64,000 bases of DNA. Source: Streptomyces hyaluromycini. Its GTDB lineage: Bacteria; Actinomycetota; Actinomycetes; Streptomycetales; Streptomycetaceae. The translations under genes and the position numbers were made by a program. The DNA is taken from the NCBI RefSeq assembly GCF_002217755.1, contig NZ_BCFL01000025.1, positions 303,356 through 367,355 of the forward strand. The letters are read 5' to 3'. Below the pieces are notes generated by a model that was given only the letters and a program-made list of their open reading frames with translations, was not told the DNA's origin and ran no database searches. Below are positions 43,969 to 51,971 of this stretch, piece by piece; position 1 is the stretch's first letter, and every line of letters starts with the position of its first letter.

Positions 43969-44721
43969 TCACAGCGGGCCTCCTCCGACCGGTTCGTCCT
44001 GCGACGGCTCCGGTTCGTCCTGCGACGGGTCCGGCCCGGCCGCATCGACCTGGGCGGCCGGGCCTTCGAGGAACTCGGTGTAGAGATGCCTGCCCCGGTT
44101 CACGGAAAAGTCGATCTCGGGCAGGAGGTCCGGGACCGCGATTGCGGTCATCAAATTGCGGTACATGCGCGAGATCCGCGCTTCGACATTCCCCAGGTGC
44201 CGGTCGACGGTGTTCGAGATGAGCACCAGTCCGGCCCAGTCGCCCGCGATCTGGTAGGCCTGCTGCTCCACATCGACGAACTGTTTCAGCTCTCCGCGTC
44301 GCCGCGCTTCGGTGAGCTGACCCGCATTGAAAGCGATCCAGTCCGGCCACGGGGTTCCATAGGTCTCCGGCGCATTACTGTGGAACGACAGTTTCCAAGC
44401 GGCCTGAAGCGCGTTCTCCCGGGAGATCCGGTAAGCGAGGATCATCCCTATGTCGACCACTTCCTGGAGCATGATCCGCTGTTCCCGCAGACCGTCCATG
44501 GACAGGGTGTCCTGCATGATGGCCGTCGCCACTTCGATCTTTCCGCCCGGGAAATGCCTGTAGAAGGCCCCTTTGCTGGTCCGTGCGGCAGTGATGAGGT
44601 CACCGACCGACGTCCCTTCGTAGCTGTCCATCACAAAAAGCGCGCCGGCGGCGTCGAGGATTCGCTGCCTCGTGTCGATGGCACGCTGTTGCTGACGTCG
44701 CGGTCTGCGCGGGTTGCTCAT
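43969..44721 (-). CDS. ScbR/ArpA-like gamma-butyrolactone receptor (TetR family)
   Basis: 250 residues from ATG 44721. The N-terminal HTH reads TRQRILDAAGALFVMDSYEGTSVGDLITAARTSKGAFYRHFPGGK. The ligand domain holds the family-typical WKLSFHSNAPETYGTPWPDWIAFNAGQLTEARRRGELKQFVD, where butyrolactone receptors have a tryptophan-rich pocket. The last 30 residues are acidic repeats of PSQDEPEPSQDEP. No afsA/scbA synthase is nearby, so it may be an orphan or pseudo-receptor that senses another molecule. Five 8-bp repeats precede the gene. Confidence 0.78.
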   Translation of the reverse strand: MSNPRRPRRQQQRAIDTRQRILDAAGALFVMDSYEGTSVGDLITAARTSKGAFYRHFPGGKIEVATAIMQDTLSMDGLREQRIMLQEVVDIGMILAYRISRENALQAAWKLSFHSNAPETYGTPWPDWIAFNAGQLTEARRRGELKQFVDVEQQAYQIAGDWAGLVLISNTVDRHLGNVEARISRMYRNLMTAIAVPDLLPEIDFSVNRGRHLYTEFLEGPAAQVDAAGPDPSQDEPEPSQDEPVGGGPL

Positions 44722-44740
44722 TCGATCTCGCCTTCGAGAC

Positions 44741-44780
44741 CCATTCACGGGTTGACGGATTCACGGATTCACGAATTCAC
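44741..44780 (-). repeat. Five tandem 8-bp repeats before the butyrolactone-receptor-like gene
   Basis: On the minus strand the units are GTGAATTC, GTGAATCC, GTGAATCC, GTCAACCC and GTGAATGG, ending 20 bp before the ATG. They are compact, regularly phased at 8 bp and AT-rich for the region. They could bind a regulator to the leader or promoter of this gene. Confidence 0.7.
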
Positions 44781-45030
44781 AGCCGAACAGGCTTTGTCCT
44801 GGATGACCGCGTACGCGTTAATTCAGCCCCCCGATACTACCCCGACGATCGGACCGGGCGAGGGGTTCAAGGGATTGTTCGCGACCGCACGCGACAGCGG
44901 CAACGCGTAAGGGCCCCTGTCGGCTGTCAGTACTGACCGGCCCCGCCATCTGCCACCCGGACACCGCCTGCGACCGAGGCTCGCTTGACGCGACCGGGCC
45001 CGAGTTCCAGACTGGGCGCCTGACAGAACA

Positions 45031-45166
45031 GACCGAGTGGTCCCTTCTGGCATCCGAGCGGGGTGATTTCCACCCGAATCCGGGGAGAATCCCCGTAGTT
45101 GAGGGACGAGCGTGCTGTTCTGCCGCAGCAGACGAGGGACGGAGCACAAGAGACCACTCGGTCCGA
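45031..45166. ncRNA. Inverted-repeat region able to fold as a structured RNA (candidate)
   Basis: GACCGAGTGGTC followed by a CCTT block (45031-45046) is complementary to AAGAGACCACTCGGTC (45148-45163), 15 of 16 bp. Inside are smaller hairpins: CGGGGA-gaa-TCCCCG and TGCTG with CAGCA, and GGGTG with CACCC. The strand and function are not known. It could be a leader element, an RNA or a protein-binding site for the nearby regulator. Confidence 0.35.
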
Positions 45167-45349
45167 ACAAGACCCGGTGACGCAAGGGCCGCACACACCA
45201 CCCAGATCACTACCCAGCCAATGCACGGGGGCGCACTGAGCGGGCGTCATGGCTCACGCCTGCTCAAGGACAGTCTCAGCCAGGACCGCGGGGCCGGACC
45301 CCGGAGGACTGCCCGGGCTGCCGGCCCCCACCTCACCGAGGGGAGTCCT

Positions 45350-45502
45350 GTGCACACACGAGGCCGTTCACGGGTGCCCGGCGAACGCCGGGGCGGGCGG
45401 ACAGCACCACCGCCGGACACGGCGCGGCAGTGCTCTTTCAGACACTTTCAGCGGCCGAGCGGCGAGCCGAACCGTGGCTCCGTCCCCGTCGGCACCCGCT
45501 GA
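45350..45502 (+). CDS. Putative 50-residue peptide upstream of the ATP-grasp-like gene
   Basis: GTG start preceded by a strong GAGGGGAG ribosome site 6 bp away. The product is basic, with SRVPGERRGG, a single cysteine in RQCSFRHF and an end GSVPVGTR. It ends 46 bp before the ATP-grasp-like gene. It may be a real peptide (perhaps a substrate) or a chance frame in GC-rich DNA; the ribosome site is the main support. Confidence 0.35.
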   Translation: MHTRGRSRVPGERRGGRTAPPPDTARQCSFRHFQRPSGEPNRGSVPVGTR

Positions 45503-45548
45503 CCCCGTCCAGCTGCCAGCCACCCCACCCGCACGGGAGCCCGCCGCC

Positions 45549-46562
45549 ATGACCAGCGTCCCCTCCTCCTCCGCCGCCGCGGCCGTGCTACGGGCCGGTC
45601 CCGCCGGCGCCGCGGCGGTGGTCGCGCCGTACGACGGCGGGGCCCCGTATCAGCAGGCCTTCGCGCGGCACGGCTGGCGGACCGTGGCCGTCCTCCCGGA
45701 GCACCGGCTGCGCCCGCCGGCGTACCGGAACGCGACGCTGCCCGTCGGGTACGGCGACCGGGTCGTGCACCGGGGGCTGCGGCAGACGGTCAAGGCGCTG
45801 CGGGCGCTCGGGGTGTCGGCCGTCGTCGCGGGCGGCGCCGGGGGTATCGAGCTGGCCGAGCGGATCGCCTGGCAGCTCGGACTGCCCGGAGCCGATCCGG
45901 CGTCCTCGCCGCTGAGGTACGACCGCGGTGCCCAGATGGCCCGGCTGTCGCGACTGGGGATCCCGGCGCTGCGGGGCATCCGCACCGCGCGTCTGGCCGA
46001 CGCCGTGACCTGGGCACGGTCGCACCCCGCGGCCGGCTACCTGCTTGCCCCGGCGGCCGCCGGAACCCCGGTCGACGCGGTGGAATGCGCGGACGAACGC
46101 CAGATCGGCGCGGCCTGGCCGGCCCTGTGGCACGCGGCCGCCCGGCACTGCGGCAGCCCGCACCTGGTGGTCAGCGAGCTGCCCGGTCGCCACCGGTACA
46201 CGGTCGACACCGTCACCCGCCCGGGCCCGGACGGACGGCCCGAGCACGTCGTCACCGGCCTGCGGGCGGACGTTCATGCCGGTCCGCGCGCGCCGGGCGG
46301 ACCGCCGGCACCGGCCCTCGCGCGCTGCACGGCCCGGGTGCTCGACGCGCTCGGCGTGGTGTGCGGCCCGGCCACCACACGGCTCGCGTACGGCGACGAC
46401 GACACGGCCGGCAGCGGGCCGCGGCTGGTCTGCGCGCTCGCGGCGCCCGTCATGACACGGGCCGACGAGGCACCGTGTCCGGCGACCGGCCGTCACCGGG
46501 CTTCGGGGGTGCCGGACCCGTGGCCCGCTCCCGCCGTCCCGTTCTTCCGGGACCGTTCATGA
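45549..46562 (+). CDS. Degenerate, truncated ATP-grasp-like protein
   Basis: 337 residues. The middle resembles an ATP-grasp ligase N-terminal and central part: VVAGGAGGIELAERIAWQLGLPGADPASSPLRYDRGAQMARLSRLGIPALRG (the carboxylate-amine ligase lid pattern), then YTVDTVTRPGPDGRPEHVV and LDALGVVCGPATTRLAYGDDDTAGSGPRLV. The ATP-anchoring lysine of the expected VVKP motif is absent (YLLAPAAAG), and the C-terminal metal-ligand region is missing. It may be a scaffold or relic rather than an active ligase. Two small ORFs with good ribosome sites flank it. The upstream neighbour is the butyrolactone-receptor-like gene. Confidence 0.65.
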   Translation: MTSVPSSSAAAAVLRAGPAGAAAVVAPYDGGAPYQQAFARHGWRTVAVLPEHRLRPPAYRNATLPVGYGDRVVHRGLRQTVKALRALGVSAVVAGGAGGIELAERIAWQLGLPGADPASSPLRYDRGAQMARLSRLGIPALRGIRTARLADAVTWARSHPAAGYLLAPAAAGTPVDAVECADERQIGAAWPALWHAAARHCGSPHLVVSELPGRHRYTVDTVTRPGPDGRPEHVVTGLRADVHAGPRAPGGPPAPALARCTARVLDALGVVCGPATTRLAYGDDDTAGSGPRLVCALAAPVMTRADEAPCPATGRHRASGVPDPWPAPAVPFFRDRS

Positions 46563-46609
46563 CCCGACGGCCGTCCGCATGCGTACACCACCACCCGAGA
46601 GGAGCCCCC

Positions 46610-46861
46610 GTGCTCACGTCACCCGCGCCCCGGTCCCGCCCCGCCCGCACCCGGCGACTGCTGACGGGCAACACCCGCATCTTCGAACTGGGCACCCGGC
46701 GGACCGAGCCGTCTCCACAGCGTCCATTCGCCGCCCAGGTGATGCGCGCCGTACGAGTCTGCGGGTCCGATGTGGCTGGTCGCGCCCCCGCGGCGGAGCC
46801 GCATATCAAGTACAGCCCCGCCCCTGCGGGGGCGCTGCGGTGCAGGCGCCCTGCCATGTGA
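46610..46861 (+). CDS. Putative 83-residue small protein, 3' half made of a repeat
   Basis: GTG preceded by GAGAGGAG with 5-bp spacing. The first 50 residues (RRLLTGNTRIFELGTRRTEPSPQ inside them) are non-repetitive, while the C-terminal third comes from the family A repeat at 46771-46836. It may therefore be a gene fragment truncated by repeat spread. No homologue recognised. Follows the ATP-grasp-like gene by 47 bp. Confidence 0.3.
   Translation: MLTSPAPRSRPARTRRLLTGNTRIFELGTRRTEPSPQRPFAAQVMRAVRVCGSDVAGRAPAAEPHIKYSPAPAGALRCRRPAM
46771..46836 (-). repeat. Interspersed repeat, family A copy 5
   Basis: Reverse orientation: GGCTGGTCGCGCCC, GCGGCGGAGCCGC, then CCCCGCCCCTGCGGGGGCG, which ends in a GC-rich hairpin. 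It lies inside the 3' part of the small frame at 46610. Confidence 0.72.
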
Positions 46862-46898
46862 CGTTCGCCGCTCCACCCACCAGGACTGGGCAGCCACG

Positions 46899-46936
46899 TT
46901 ACTCATAAGTAGCATGGGGCCTGAGCGCGCGCTCAG
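46899..46936 (+). promoter_or_regulatory. Promoter and palindromic operator of fadAB
   Basis: A -10-like TAGCAT (46910-46915) is overlapped by an imperfect inverted repeat TTACTCATAAGTAG (46899-46912). It is followed by the perfect 16-bp palindrome CTGAGCGCGCGCTCAG (46921-46936), which would span the transcription start. This layout suits repression by a TetR/FadR-type regulator responding to acyl-CoA, but the regulator is not in the window. Confidence 0.55.
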
Positions 46937-46978
46937 CGCATGCAGCAGTGCCATCCCGCACCCTGGAGGAGAGCCATC

Positions 46979-48196
46979 GTGCCTCGTACCGTCAGGGATG
47001 TCGTCTTCGTCGACGGCGTCCGCACCCCGTTCGGCAAGGCGGGCCCGAAGGGCATCTACCATGAGACCCGTGCCGACGACCTCGTCGTGAAGGCGATCCG
47101 GGAGCTGCTGCGCCGCAACCCCGGGCTGGACACCAAGAAGATCGACGAGGTCGCCATCGCCGCGACCACGCAGATCGGTGACCAGGGTCTGACCATCGGC
47201 CGTACCGCGGGCATCCTCGCGGGCCTGCCGACCTCCGTGCCCGGCTACTCCATCGACCGCATGTGTGCCGGCGCCCTGACCGCCGTCACCACGGTCGCCG
47301 GTTCCGTCGCCTTCGGCGCGTACGACGTCGCCATCGCCGGCGGTGTCGAGCACATGGGCCGGCACCCGATGGGCGAGGGCGTGGACCCGAACCCGCGGTT
47401 CGTCAGCGAGAAGCTGGTCGACGAGTCGGCGCTGTTCATGGGCATGACCGCGGAGAACCTGCACGACCGCTACCCGACGATCACCAAGCTGCGCGCGGAC
47501 GAGTACGCGGTGCGCTCGCAGGAGAAGGCCGCCAAGGCGTACGCCAACGGCAAGATCCAGGCCGACCTGGTGCCGATCTCGGTGCGCCGGACGAACCCGG
47601 AGGGCGGTGAGACCGGCTGGGGTCTGGTCACCGCCGACGAGCCGATGCGCCCGGGGACCACCCTGGAGAACCTGACCGGTCTGAAGACGCCGTTCCGTGT
47701 GCACGGGCGGGTCACCGCCGGTAACGCGGCCGGTCTCAACGACGGCGCGACCGCCTCGCTCATCGCCTCCGAGGACTTCGCCCGCGAGAACAACCTGCCG
47801 GTGAAGATGCGTCTCGTGGCGTACTCCTTCGCGGGTGTCGAGCCCGAGGTCATGGGCTACGGCCCGATCCCGGCCACGGAGAAGGCCCTCGCCCAGGCGG
47901 GGCTCTCCATCTCCGACATCGGTCTGTTCGAGATCAACGAGGCCTTCGCCGTGCAGGTGCTGGCCTTCCTGGAGCACTACGGCATCGCGGACGACGACGA
48001 GCGCGTCAACCAATACGGCGGCGCCATCGCCTTCGGTCACCCGCTGGCCTCCTCGGGCGTGCGTCTGATGACGCAGCTGGCCCGTCAGTTCGAGGAGCAG
48101 CCGAACGTCCGCTACGGCCTGACCACCATGTGCGTCGGCTTCGGCATGGGCGCGACGGTCATCTGGGAGAACCCGCACTTCGAGGGGGACAAGTGA
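46979..48196 (+). CDS. fadA: Acetyl-CoA acyltransferase (thiolase) FadA
   Basis: 405 residues from GTG 46979 with GGAGGAG upstream. It carries out the thiolytic step of fatty acid beta-oxidation. The acyl-carrying cysteine lies in SIDRMCAGALTAV, the NEAFAV motif and GGAIAFGHPLASSGVR carry the catalytic His, and the second Cys is in TMCVGFGMGA. The stop overlaps the fadB GTG by 4 bp (TGA/GTG), so the two subunits of the trifunctional complex are coupled. Confidence 0.95.
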   Translation: MPRTVRDVVFVDGVRTPFGKAGPKGIYHETRADDLVVKAIRELLRRNPGLDTKKIDEVAIAATTQIGDQGLTIGRTAGILAGLPTSVPGYSIDRMCAGALTAVTTVAGSVAFGAYDVAIAGGVEHMGRHPMGEGVDPNPRFVSEKLVDESALFMGMTAENLHDRYPTITKLRADEYAVRSQEKAAKAYANGKIQADLVPISVRRTNPEGGETGWGLVTADEPMRPGTTLENLTGLKTPFRVHGRVTAGNAAGLNDGATASLIASEDFARENNLPVKMRLVAYSFAGVEPEVMGYGPIPATEKALAQAGLSISDIGLFEINEAFAVQVLAFLEHYGIADDDERVNQYGGAIAFGHPLASSGVRLMTQLARQFEEQPNVRYGLTTMCVGFGMGATVIWENPHFEGDK

Positions 48197-50322
48197 GCAC
48201 CACCGCCGAGCTTCTGAAGCAGGCCTCGGACCTGTTCCCCGACGAGGTCGTCACGTCGGCGCACGTGCGCCACTTCGACCTGCCGTCCGGGGCCGGCCGC
48301 TTCGCGCTGATCACCCTGGACAACGGCCTGGACCACACCAAGCCGACCACCTTCGGCCCGGCCTCGCTGGCCAACCTCAACACCGCCATCGACCAGGTGG
48401 AGAAGGAGGCGGCCGACGGCACGATCGTCGGTGTCGGCATCACCGGCAAGCCGTTCATCTTCGCGGTCGGCGCCGACCTCAAGGGCGTCGAGCTCCTCAA
48501 GGAGCACGAGCACGCGCTCGCCATCGGCAAGGGCGGCCACGAGGTCTTCAAGCGGCTGTCGGGCCTCGCGGTGCCGACCTTCGCGTACTACAACGGTGCC
48601 GCCATGGGCGGTGGCGTCGAGGTCGGTCTGCACTGCACGTACCGGACCGTCTCGAAGGCCATCCCGGCGTTCTCGCTGCCCGAGGTCTTCCTCGGTCTGG
48701 TCCCGGGCTGGGGCGGCTGCGCGCTGCTGCCGAACCTGATCGGTGCCGACAAGGCCGTCTCGGTCATCATCGAGAACTCCCTGAACCAGAACAAGCAGCT
48801 CAAGGGCGAGCAGGTCTTCGACCTGGGCATCGCCGACGCTCTCTTCGAGGGTGCCGACTTCCTTGAGCAGTCGCTGATCTGGACCGCCCAGGTGCTGAAG
48901 GGCGACATCGAGGTCGAGCGTCCCGTGATCGACCGCGGCGAGGCCTGGGACCAGGCCGTCGCGCGCGGCCGCTTCATCGCCGACAGCAAGGTGCACGGCG
49001 CCGCCCCGGCCGCCTACCGCGCCCTGGACATCATCGCCGCCGCCAAGAACGGCGACCTCCAGCAGGGTTACGACGCCGAGGACCTGGCCCTCGCCGACCT
49101 GATCATGGGCGGTGAACTGCGCGCCGGCATCTACGCGTTCAACCTGGTGCAGAAGCGCGGCAAGCGCCCGGCGGGTGCGCCCGACAAGAACCTGGCGCGT
49201 CCGGTCACCAAGGTGGGCGTGGTGGGCGCGGGCCTCATGGCCTCGCAGCTCGCGCTGCTCTTCCTGCGCCGCCTGGAAGTGCCGGTCGTGCTGACCGACA
49301 TCGACCAGGAGCGCGTCGACAAGGGTGTGGGCTACGTCCACGCCGAGATCGACAAGCTGCTCGGCAAGGGCCGTATCAACCAGGACAAGGCCAACCGCCT
49401 CAAGGCGCTGGTGACCGGTGTCCTGGACAAGGCCGAGGGCTTCTCCGACGCGGACTTCATCATCGAGGCCGTGTTCGAGGAGATCGGCGTCAAGCAGCAG
49501 GTGTTCGCGGAGGTCGAGGCGGTCGCGCCGGCGCACGCGATCCTCGCCACCAACACCTCCTCGCTGTCGGTGACGGAGATGGCGTCGAAGCTCAAGAACC
49601 CCGAGCGGGTCGTGGGCTTCCACTTCTTCAACCCGGTCGCGATCCTGCCGCTGCTGGAGATCGTCCGCGGCGAGCAGACCGACGACGCGTCGCTGGCCAC
49701 CGCGTTCGCCGTCGCCAAGAAGCTGAAGAAGACCGCGGTTCTGGTGAAGGACGCCCCGGCGTTCGTCGTGAACCGCATCCTCACCCGCTTCATGGGCGAG
49801 ATCCAGAACGTCATCGACGAGGGCACCCCGGTCGAGGTCGCCGAGAAGGCGGTCGAGCCGCTGGGCCTGCCGATGTCCCCGCTGGTCCTCCTGGAGCTGG
49901 TCGGTCCCGCCATCGGCCTGCACGTCTCGGAGACCCTCAACCGGGCCTTCCCGGACCGCTTCACGGTCTCCCCGAACCTCGCCGCCGTCGTCAAGGCGGG
50001 CAAGCGCGGCTTCTACGTGTACGACAGCGGGAAGCCGGAGCTGGACCCGGAGGTCGCCGCGCTGCTCAAGCAGGGTGACGTGGTCCTCACCGAGGAGCAG
50101 GTCCGCGACCGTGTCCTGGACGCCGTCGCCCAGGAGATCGGGCTCATGCTCGACGAGGGTGTCGTCGCCGAGGCGCAGGACATCGACCTCTGCCTGATCA
50201 CGGGCGCCGGCTGGCCCTTCCACCTGGGCGGCATCACGCCGTACCTGGACCGCGAGGGCGTCTCGGAGCGCGTGAACGGCAAGAAGTTCCTGGCCCCGGG
50301 CGTGGCTTCGGTCCCCGCGTAA
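48193..50322 (+). CDS. fadB: 3-hydroxyacyl-CoA dehydrogenase / enoyl-CoA hydratase FadB (multifunctional)
   Basis: 709 residues. The N-terminal crotonase domain has FAVGADLKGVELL and YYNGAAMGGGVEVGLHCTYRTVS (oxyanion hole and catalytic Glu region). A central Rossmann domain VGVVGAGLMASQLALLFLRR binds NAD, with EAVFEEIGVKQQVFAEVEAVAPAHAILATNTSSLS and FHFFNPV of 3-hydroxyacyl-CoA dehydrogenases. Two C-terminal HAD helical domains end the protein. It catalyses hydration and oxidation steps for the fadA thiolase. The operon ends at a perfect terminator 17 bp downstream. Confidence 0.95.
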   Translation: MSTTAELLKQASDLFPDEVVTSAHVRHFDLPSGAGRFALITLDNGLDHTKPTTFGPASLANLNTAIDQVEKEAADGTIVGVGITGKPFIFAVGADLKGVELLKEHEHALAIGKGGHEVFKRLSGLAVPTFAYYNGAAMGGGVEVGLHCTYRTVSKAIPAFSLPEVFLGLVPGWGGCALLPNLIGADKAVSVIIENSLNQNKQLKGEQVFDLGIADALFEGADFLEQSLIWTAQVLKGDIEVERPVIDRGEAWDQAVARGRFIADSKVHGAAPAAYRALDIIAAAKNGDLQQGYDAEDLALADLIMGGELRAGIYAFNLVQKRGKRPAGAPDKNLARPVTKVGVVGAGLMASQLALLFLRRLEVPVVLTDIDQERVDKGVGYVHAEIDKLLGKGRINQDKANRLKALVTGVLDKAEGFSDADFIIEAVFEEIGVKQQVFAEVEAVAPAHAILATNTSSLSVTEMASKLKNPERVVGFHFFNPVAILPLLEIVRGEQTDDASLATAFAVAKKLKKTAVLVKDAPAFVVNRILTRFMGEIQNVIDEGTPVEVAEKAVEPLGLPMSPLVLLELVGPAIGLHVSETLNRAFPDRFTVSPNLAAVVKAGKRGFYVYDSGKPELDPEVAALLKQGDVVLTEEQVRDRVLDAVAQEIGLMLDEGVVAEAQDIDLCLITGAGWPFHLGGITPYLDREGVSERVNGKKFLAPGVASVPA

Positions 50323-50338
50323 CGGCCACAGCAGAGCG

Positions 50339-50373
50339 AAGGGGCCCTCCGCGCCACGCGGAGGGCCCCTTTT
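50339..50373 (+). terminator. Intrinsic terminator of fadAB
   Basis: A perfect 12-bp GC stem (GGGGCCCTCCGC) with a 5-6-nt loop, flanked by AA before and TTTT after. Textbook intrinsic terminator, rare in this GC-rich genome. Confidence 0.92.
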
Positions 50374-50400
50374 CGCGTGCCGTCACCGGCGGTACGGACG

Positions 50401-51417
50401 TCAGACCTCCTGCCAGGCTCGCAACGCCAGCCCCGGCTCGTCCTTGCGGCGGGTGAGGAGGAGCTGGCCGGTGGCCGGGGACAGGCTCGCCGCGGTCACC
50501 CGGCCCTCCGCGTCGGTGGCCAGGGCGACGGTCGCGTCCGCGGGCAGCTGCGGGCCGGACTCCGTCCACCAGGCGCCCGCCTGCTCGTCCTCGGTCGGGT
50601 AGGCGGCGAAGGCCACCCGGCCGCTCGCCGAGCGCTGGGCGAGCAGAGTGCAGTCGTACCCGTCGAGTTCACAGCGGACCGCGGCGACCGGGCCGGGCCC
50701 GGCGGAGGGCAGCAGGGTGTAGGGCTTGCCGCCCGGACGCCAGGCGCAGAGGTCGCCGGACTCGTCGGTGTAGTAGAGGGTGGTGCTCTCCGGCGAGGTG
50801 GCGAGGGCGCGCAGGGTACCCGGCCGGACCGGGGTCTCCAGGGCCTCAAGGAGCACGGGGGGCTTCCCGGCCGCCTCCTGGCGCCAGTGCACGATCCCGC
50901 CGGGCACGGCCGCGTACACCTCGACCCGCCCCGACTCACCGGTCACCGCCGCGAGCCCGTCCTCGACCAGCCGCCCCTTCAGGTCCCGCCACGGCTCCCA
51001 GCCGCCCTTCGCCTTCTGGGCGGCCATGCTCACCCCGCGCCCCCGGTTGCGGACGAAGACATGGGCGCGGCCCTGCGCGTCCACGGCGACGGCCGGGGCA
51101 CCGGTGACGTCGCCCTTCTTGCTCGGGTGACCGATCGACTGCCAGTCCAGGGCGGCCAGATGCGGCCGGTAGTGCGTGGAGTGGACGAGACCCGACTCGC
51201 CCTTCACGGTGGGCCGCCAGGCGACCAGGTGGGCGTATCCGTCGGCCCCCTGCCCAACGGAGAAGCCGGGGTGCAGCCGCTGGTCGCCGCCCGTTTTCCG
51301 GGGGGTGCCCCAGGGGCTGCCGGGGCCGCGCTCGGCCCGGCACAGCACCGCGTCGCCCGACGGCAGATAGACACTGAGCCGGCCGTCGCGGCCGCGGAGG
51401 AGCCAGTCGCCGTTCAC
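50401..51417 (-). CDS. Beta-propeller-like hypothetical protein
   Basis: 338 residues without signal peptide or membrane segment. It consists of repeated blades with patterns such as PAVAVDAQGRAHVFVRNRGRGVSMAAQKAKGGWEPW, RVEVYAAVPGGIVHWRQ and VALATDAEGRVTAASLSPATGQLLL, of the kind seen in PLL/tectonin-like lectin propellers. A ligand or role cannot be given. It lies tail to tail with fadB, with the fadAB terminator between, and divergent from the NYN gene. Confidence 0.75.
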   Translation of the reverse strand: MNGDWLLRGRDGRLSVYLPSGDAVLCRAERGPGSPWGTPRKTGGDQRLHPGFSVGQGADGYAHLVAWRPTVKGESGLVHSTHYRPHLAALDWQSIGHPSKKGDVTGAPAVAVDAQGRAHVFVRNRGRGVSMAAQKAKGGWEPWRDLKGRLVEDGLAAVTGESGRVEVYAAVPGGIVHWRQEAAGKPPVLLEALETPVRPGTLRALATSPESTTLYYTDESGDLCAWRPGGKPYTLLPSAGPGPVAAVRCELDGYDCTLLAQRSASGRVAFAAYPTEDEQAGAWWTESGPQLPADATVALATDAEGRVTAASLSPATGQLLLTRRKDEPGLALRAWQEV

Positions 51418-51481
51418 CGCTTCACTCTAAGCGGGGCCGTTCGCCGCAGTGCCGGGGCCCCGGGCGTGCGAGGCTTGGGGC

Positions 51482-51853
51482 ATGGAAGACGAAGCTCCCC
51501 TGCTGGTGATCGTCGACGGCGCGAACGTCGTCGGGTCGCGGCCGGACGGCTGGTGGCGGGACCGCAGAGGAGCCGCGGAGCGGCTGCGCGACCGGCTGGC
51601 CGAGCAGGGGCTGCCCGGTCGGCCGACGCCCGTGGAGCTGGTGCTCGTCGTCGAGGGCGCGGCCCGCGGGGTGGCCTCGGTGCCCGGGGTACGGGTGGAG
51701 TCGGCACCCGGCAGCGGCGACGACCGGATCGTGGAGCTGACCGCCGAGGACTCCGGCCGGCCCCGGCTCGTCGTCACCGCCGACCGTGAACTGCGGCGCC
51801 GGGTGACGGAGTTGGGCGCCGAGGTGATCGGGCCGAGCGCCCTGCTGCACTAG
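51482..51853 (+). CDS. NYN/PIN-like nuclease domain protein
   Basis: 123 residues from ATG 51482. A small PIN-fold domain: LLVIVDGANVVGSRPDGWW (first acidic site), APGSGDDRIVELTAED (second) and RLVVTADRELRRRVTELGAEVIGPSALL (third). The acidic residues could bind Mg and cut RNA, as in YacP/Rae1-like proteins. No partner is adjacent. A family A repeat follows. Confidence 0.85.
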   Translation: MEDEAPLLVIVDGANVVGSRPDGWWRDRRGAAERLRDRLAEQGLPGRPTPVELVLVVEGAARGVASVPGVRVESAPGSGDDRIVELTAEDSGRPRLVVTADRELRRRVTELGAEVIGPSALLH

Positions 51854-51892
51854 GCGCTCCGCTGGATGTGCGGTTCGTCTGCCGCGGGCCGG

Positions 51893-51960
51893 TGGGGGCT
51901 GGTCGCGCCCACGCGGCGGAGCCGCATATCGATACAGACCCGCGCCCCTTGCGGGGCGCT
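51893..51960 (-). repeat. Interspersed repeat, family A copy 6
   Basis: Reverse orientation: GGTGGGGGCTGGTCGCGCCC, GCGGCGGAGCCGC, CGCGCCCCTTGCGGGGCGC. The last block is a GCGCCCC-ttgc-GGGGCGC hairpin. It lies between the convergent NYN gene and the GT39 gene, sense to the GT39 transcript. Confidence 0.78.
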
Positions 51961-51971
51961 GCCCAACCCGC

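Larger units (their letters stand above)
44722..45548. other. Gene-poor 827-bp intergenic region
   Basis: No protein longer than about 50 residues is supported. It holds five 8-bp repeats (44741-44780), a CGCGTACGCG palindrome near 44810, a minus-strand TAGTAT -10 candidate near 44833, the foldable inverted repeat at 45031-45166 and the small ORF at 45350. The frames between 44820 and 45250 are open on the minus strand in all three registers, so that openness is not evidence for a gene. Confidence 0.6.

Noticed and set aside
44927-45250. 107-residue Cys-rich minus-strand frame
   Set aside because: All three minus frames are open here, no ribosome site or homologue, and it spans the inverted repeat; treated as non-coding.
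48112-50223. 703-residue minus-strand open frame opposite fadB
   Set aside because: Antisense mirror of fadB codon structure, no recognisable motif.
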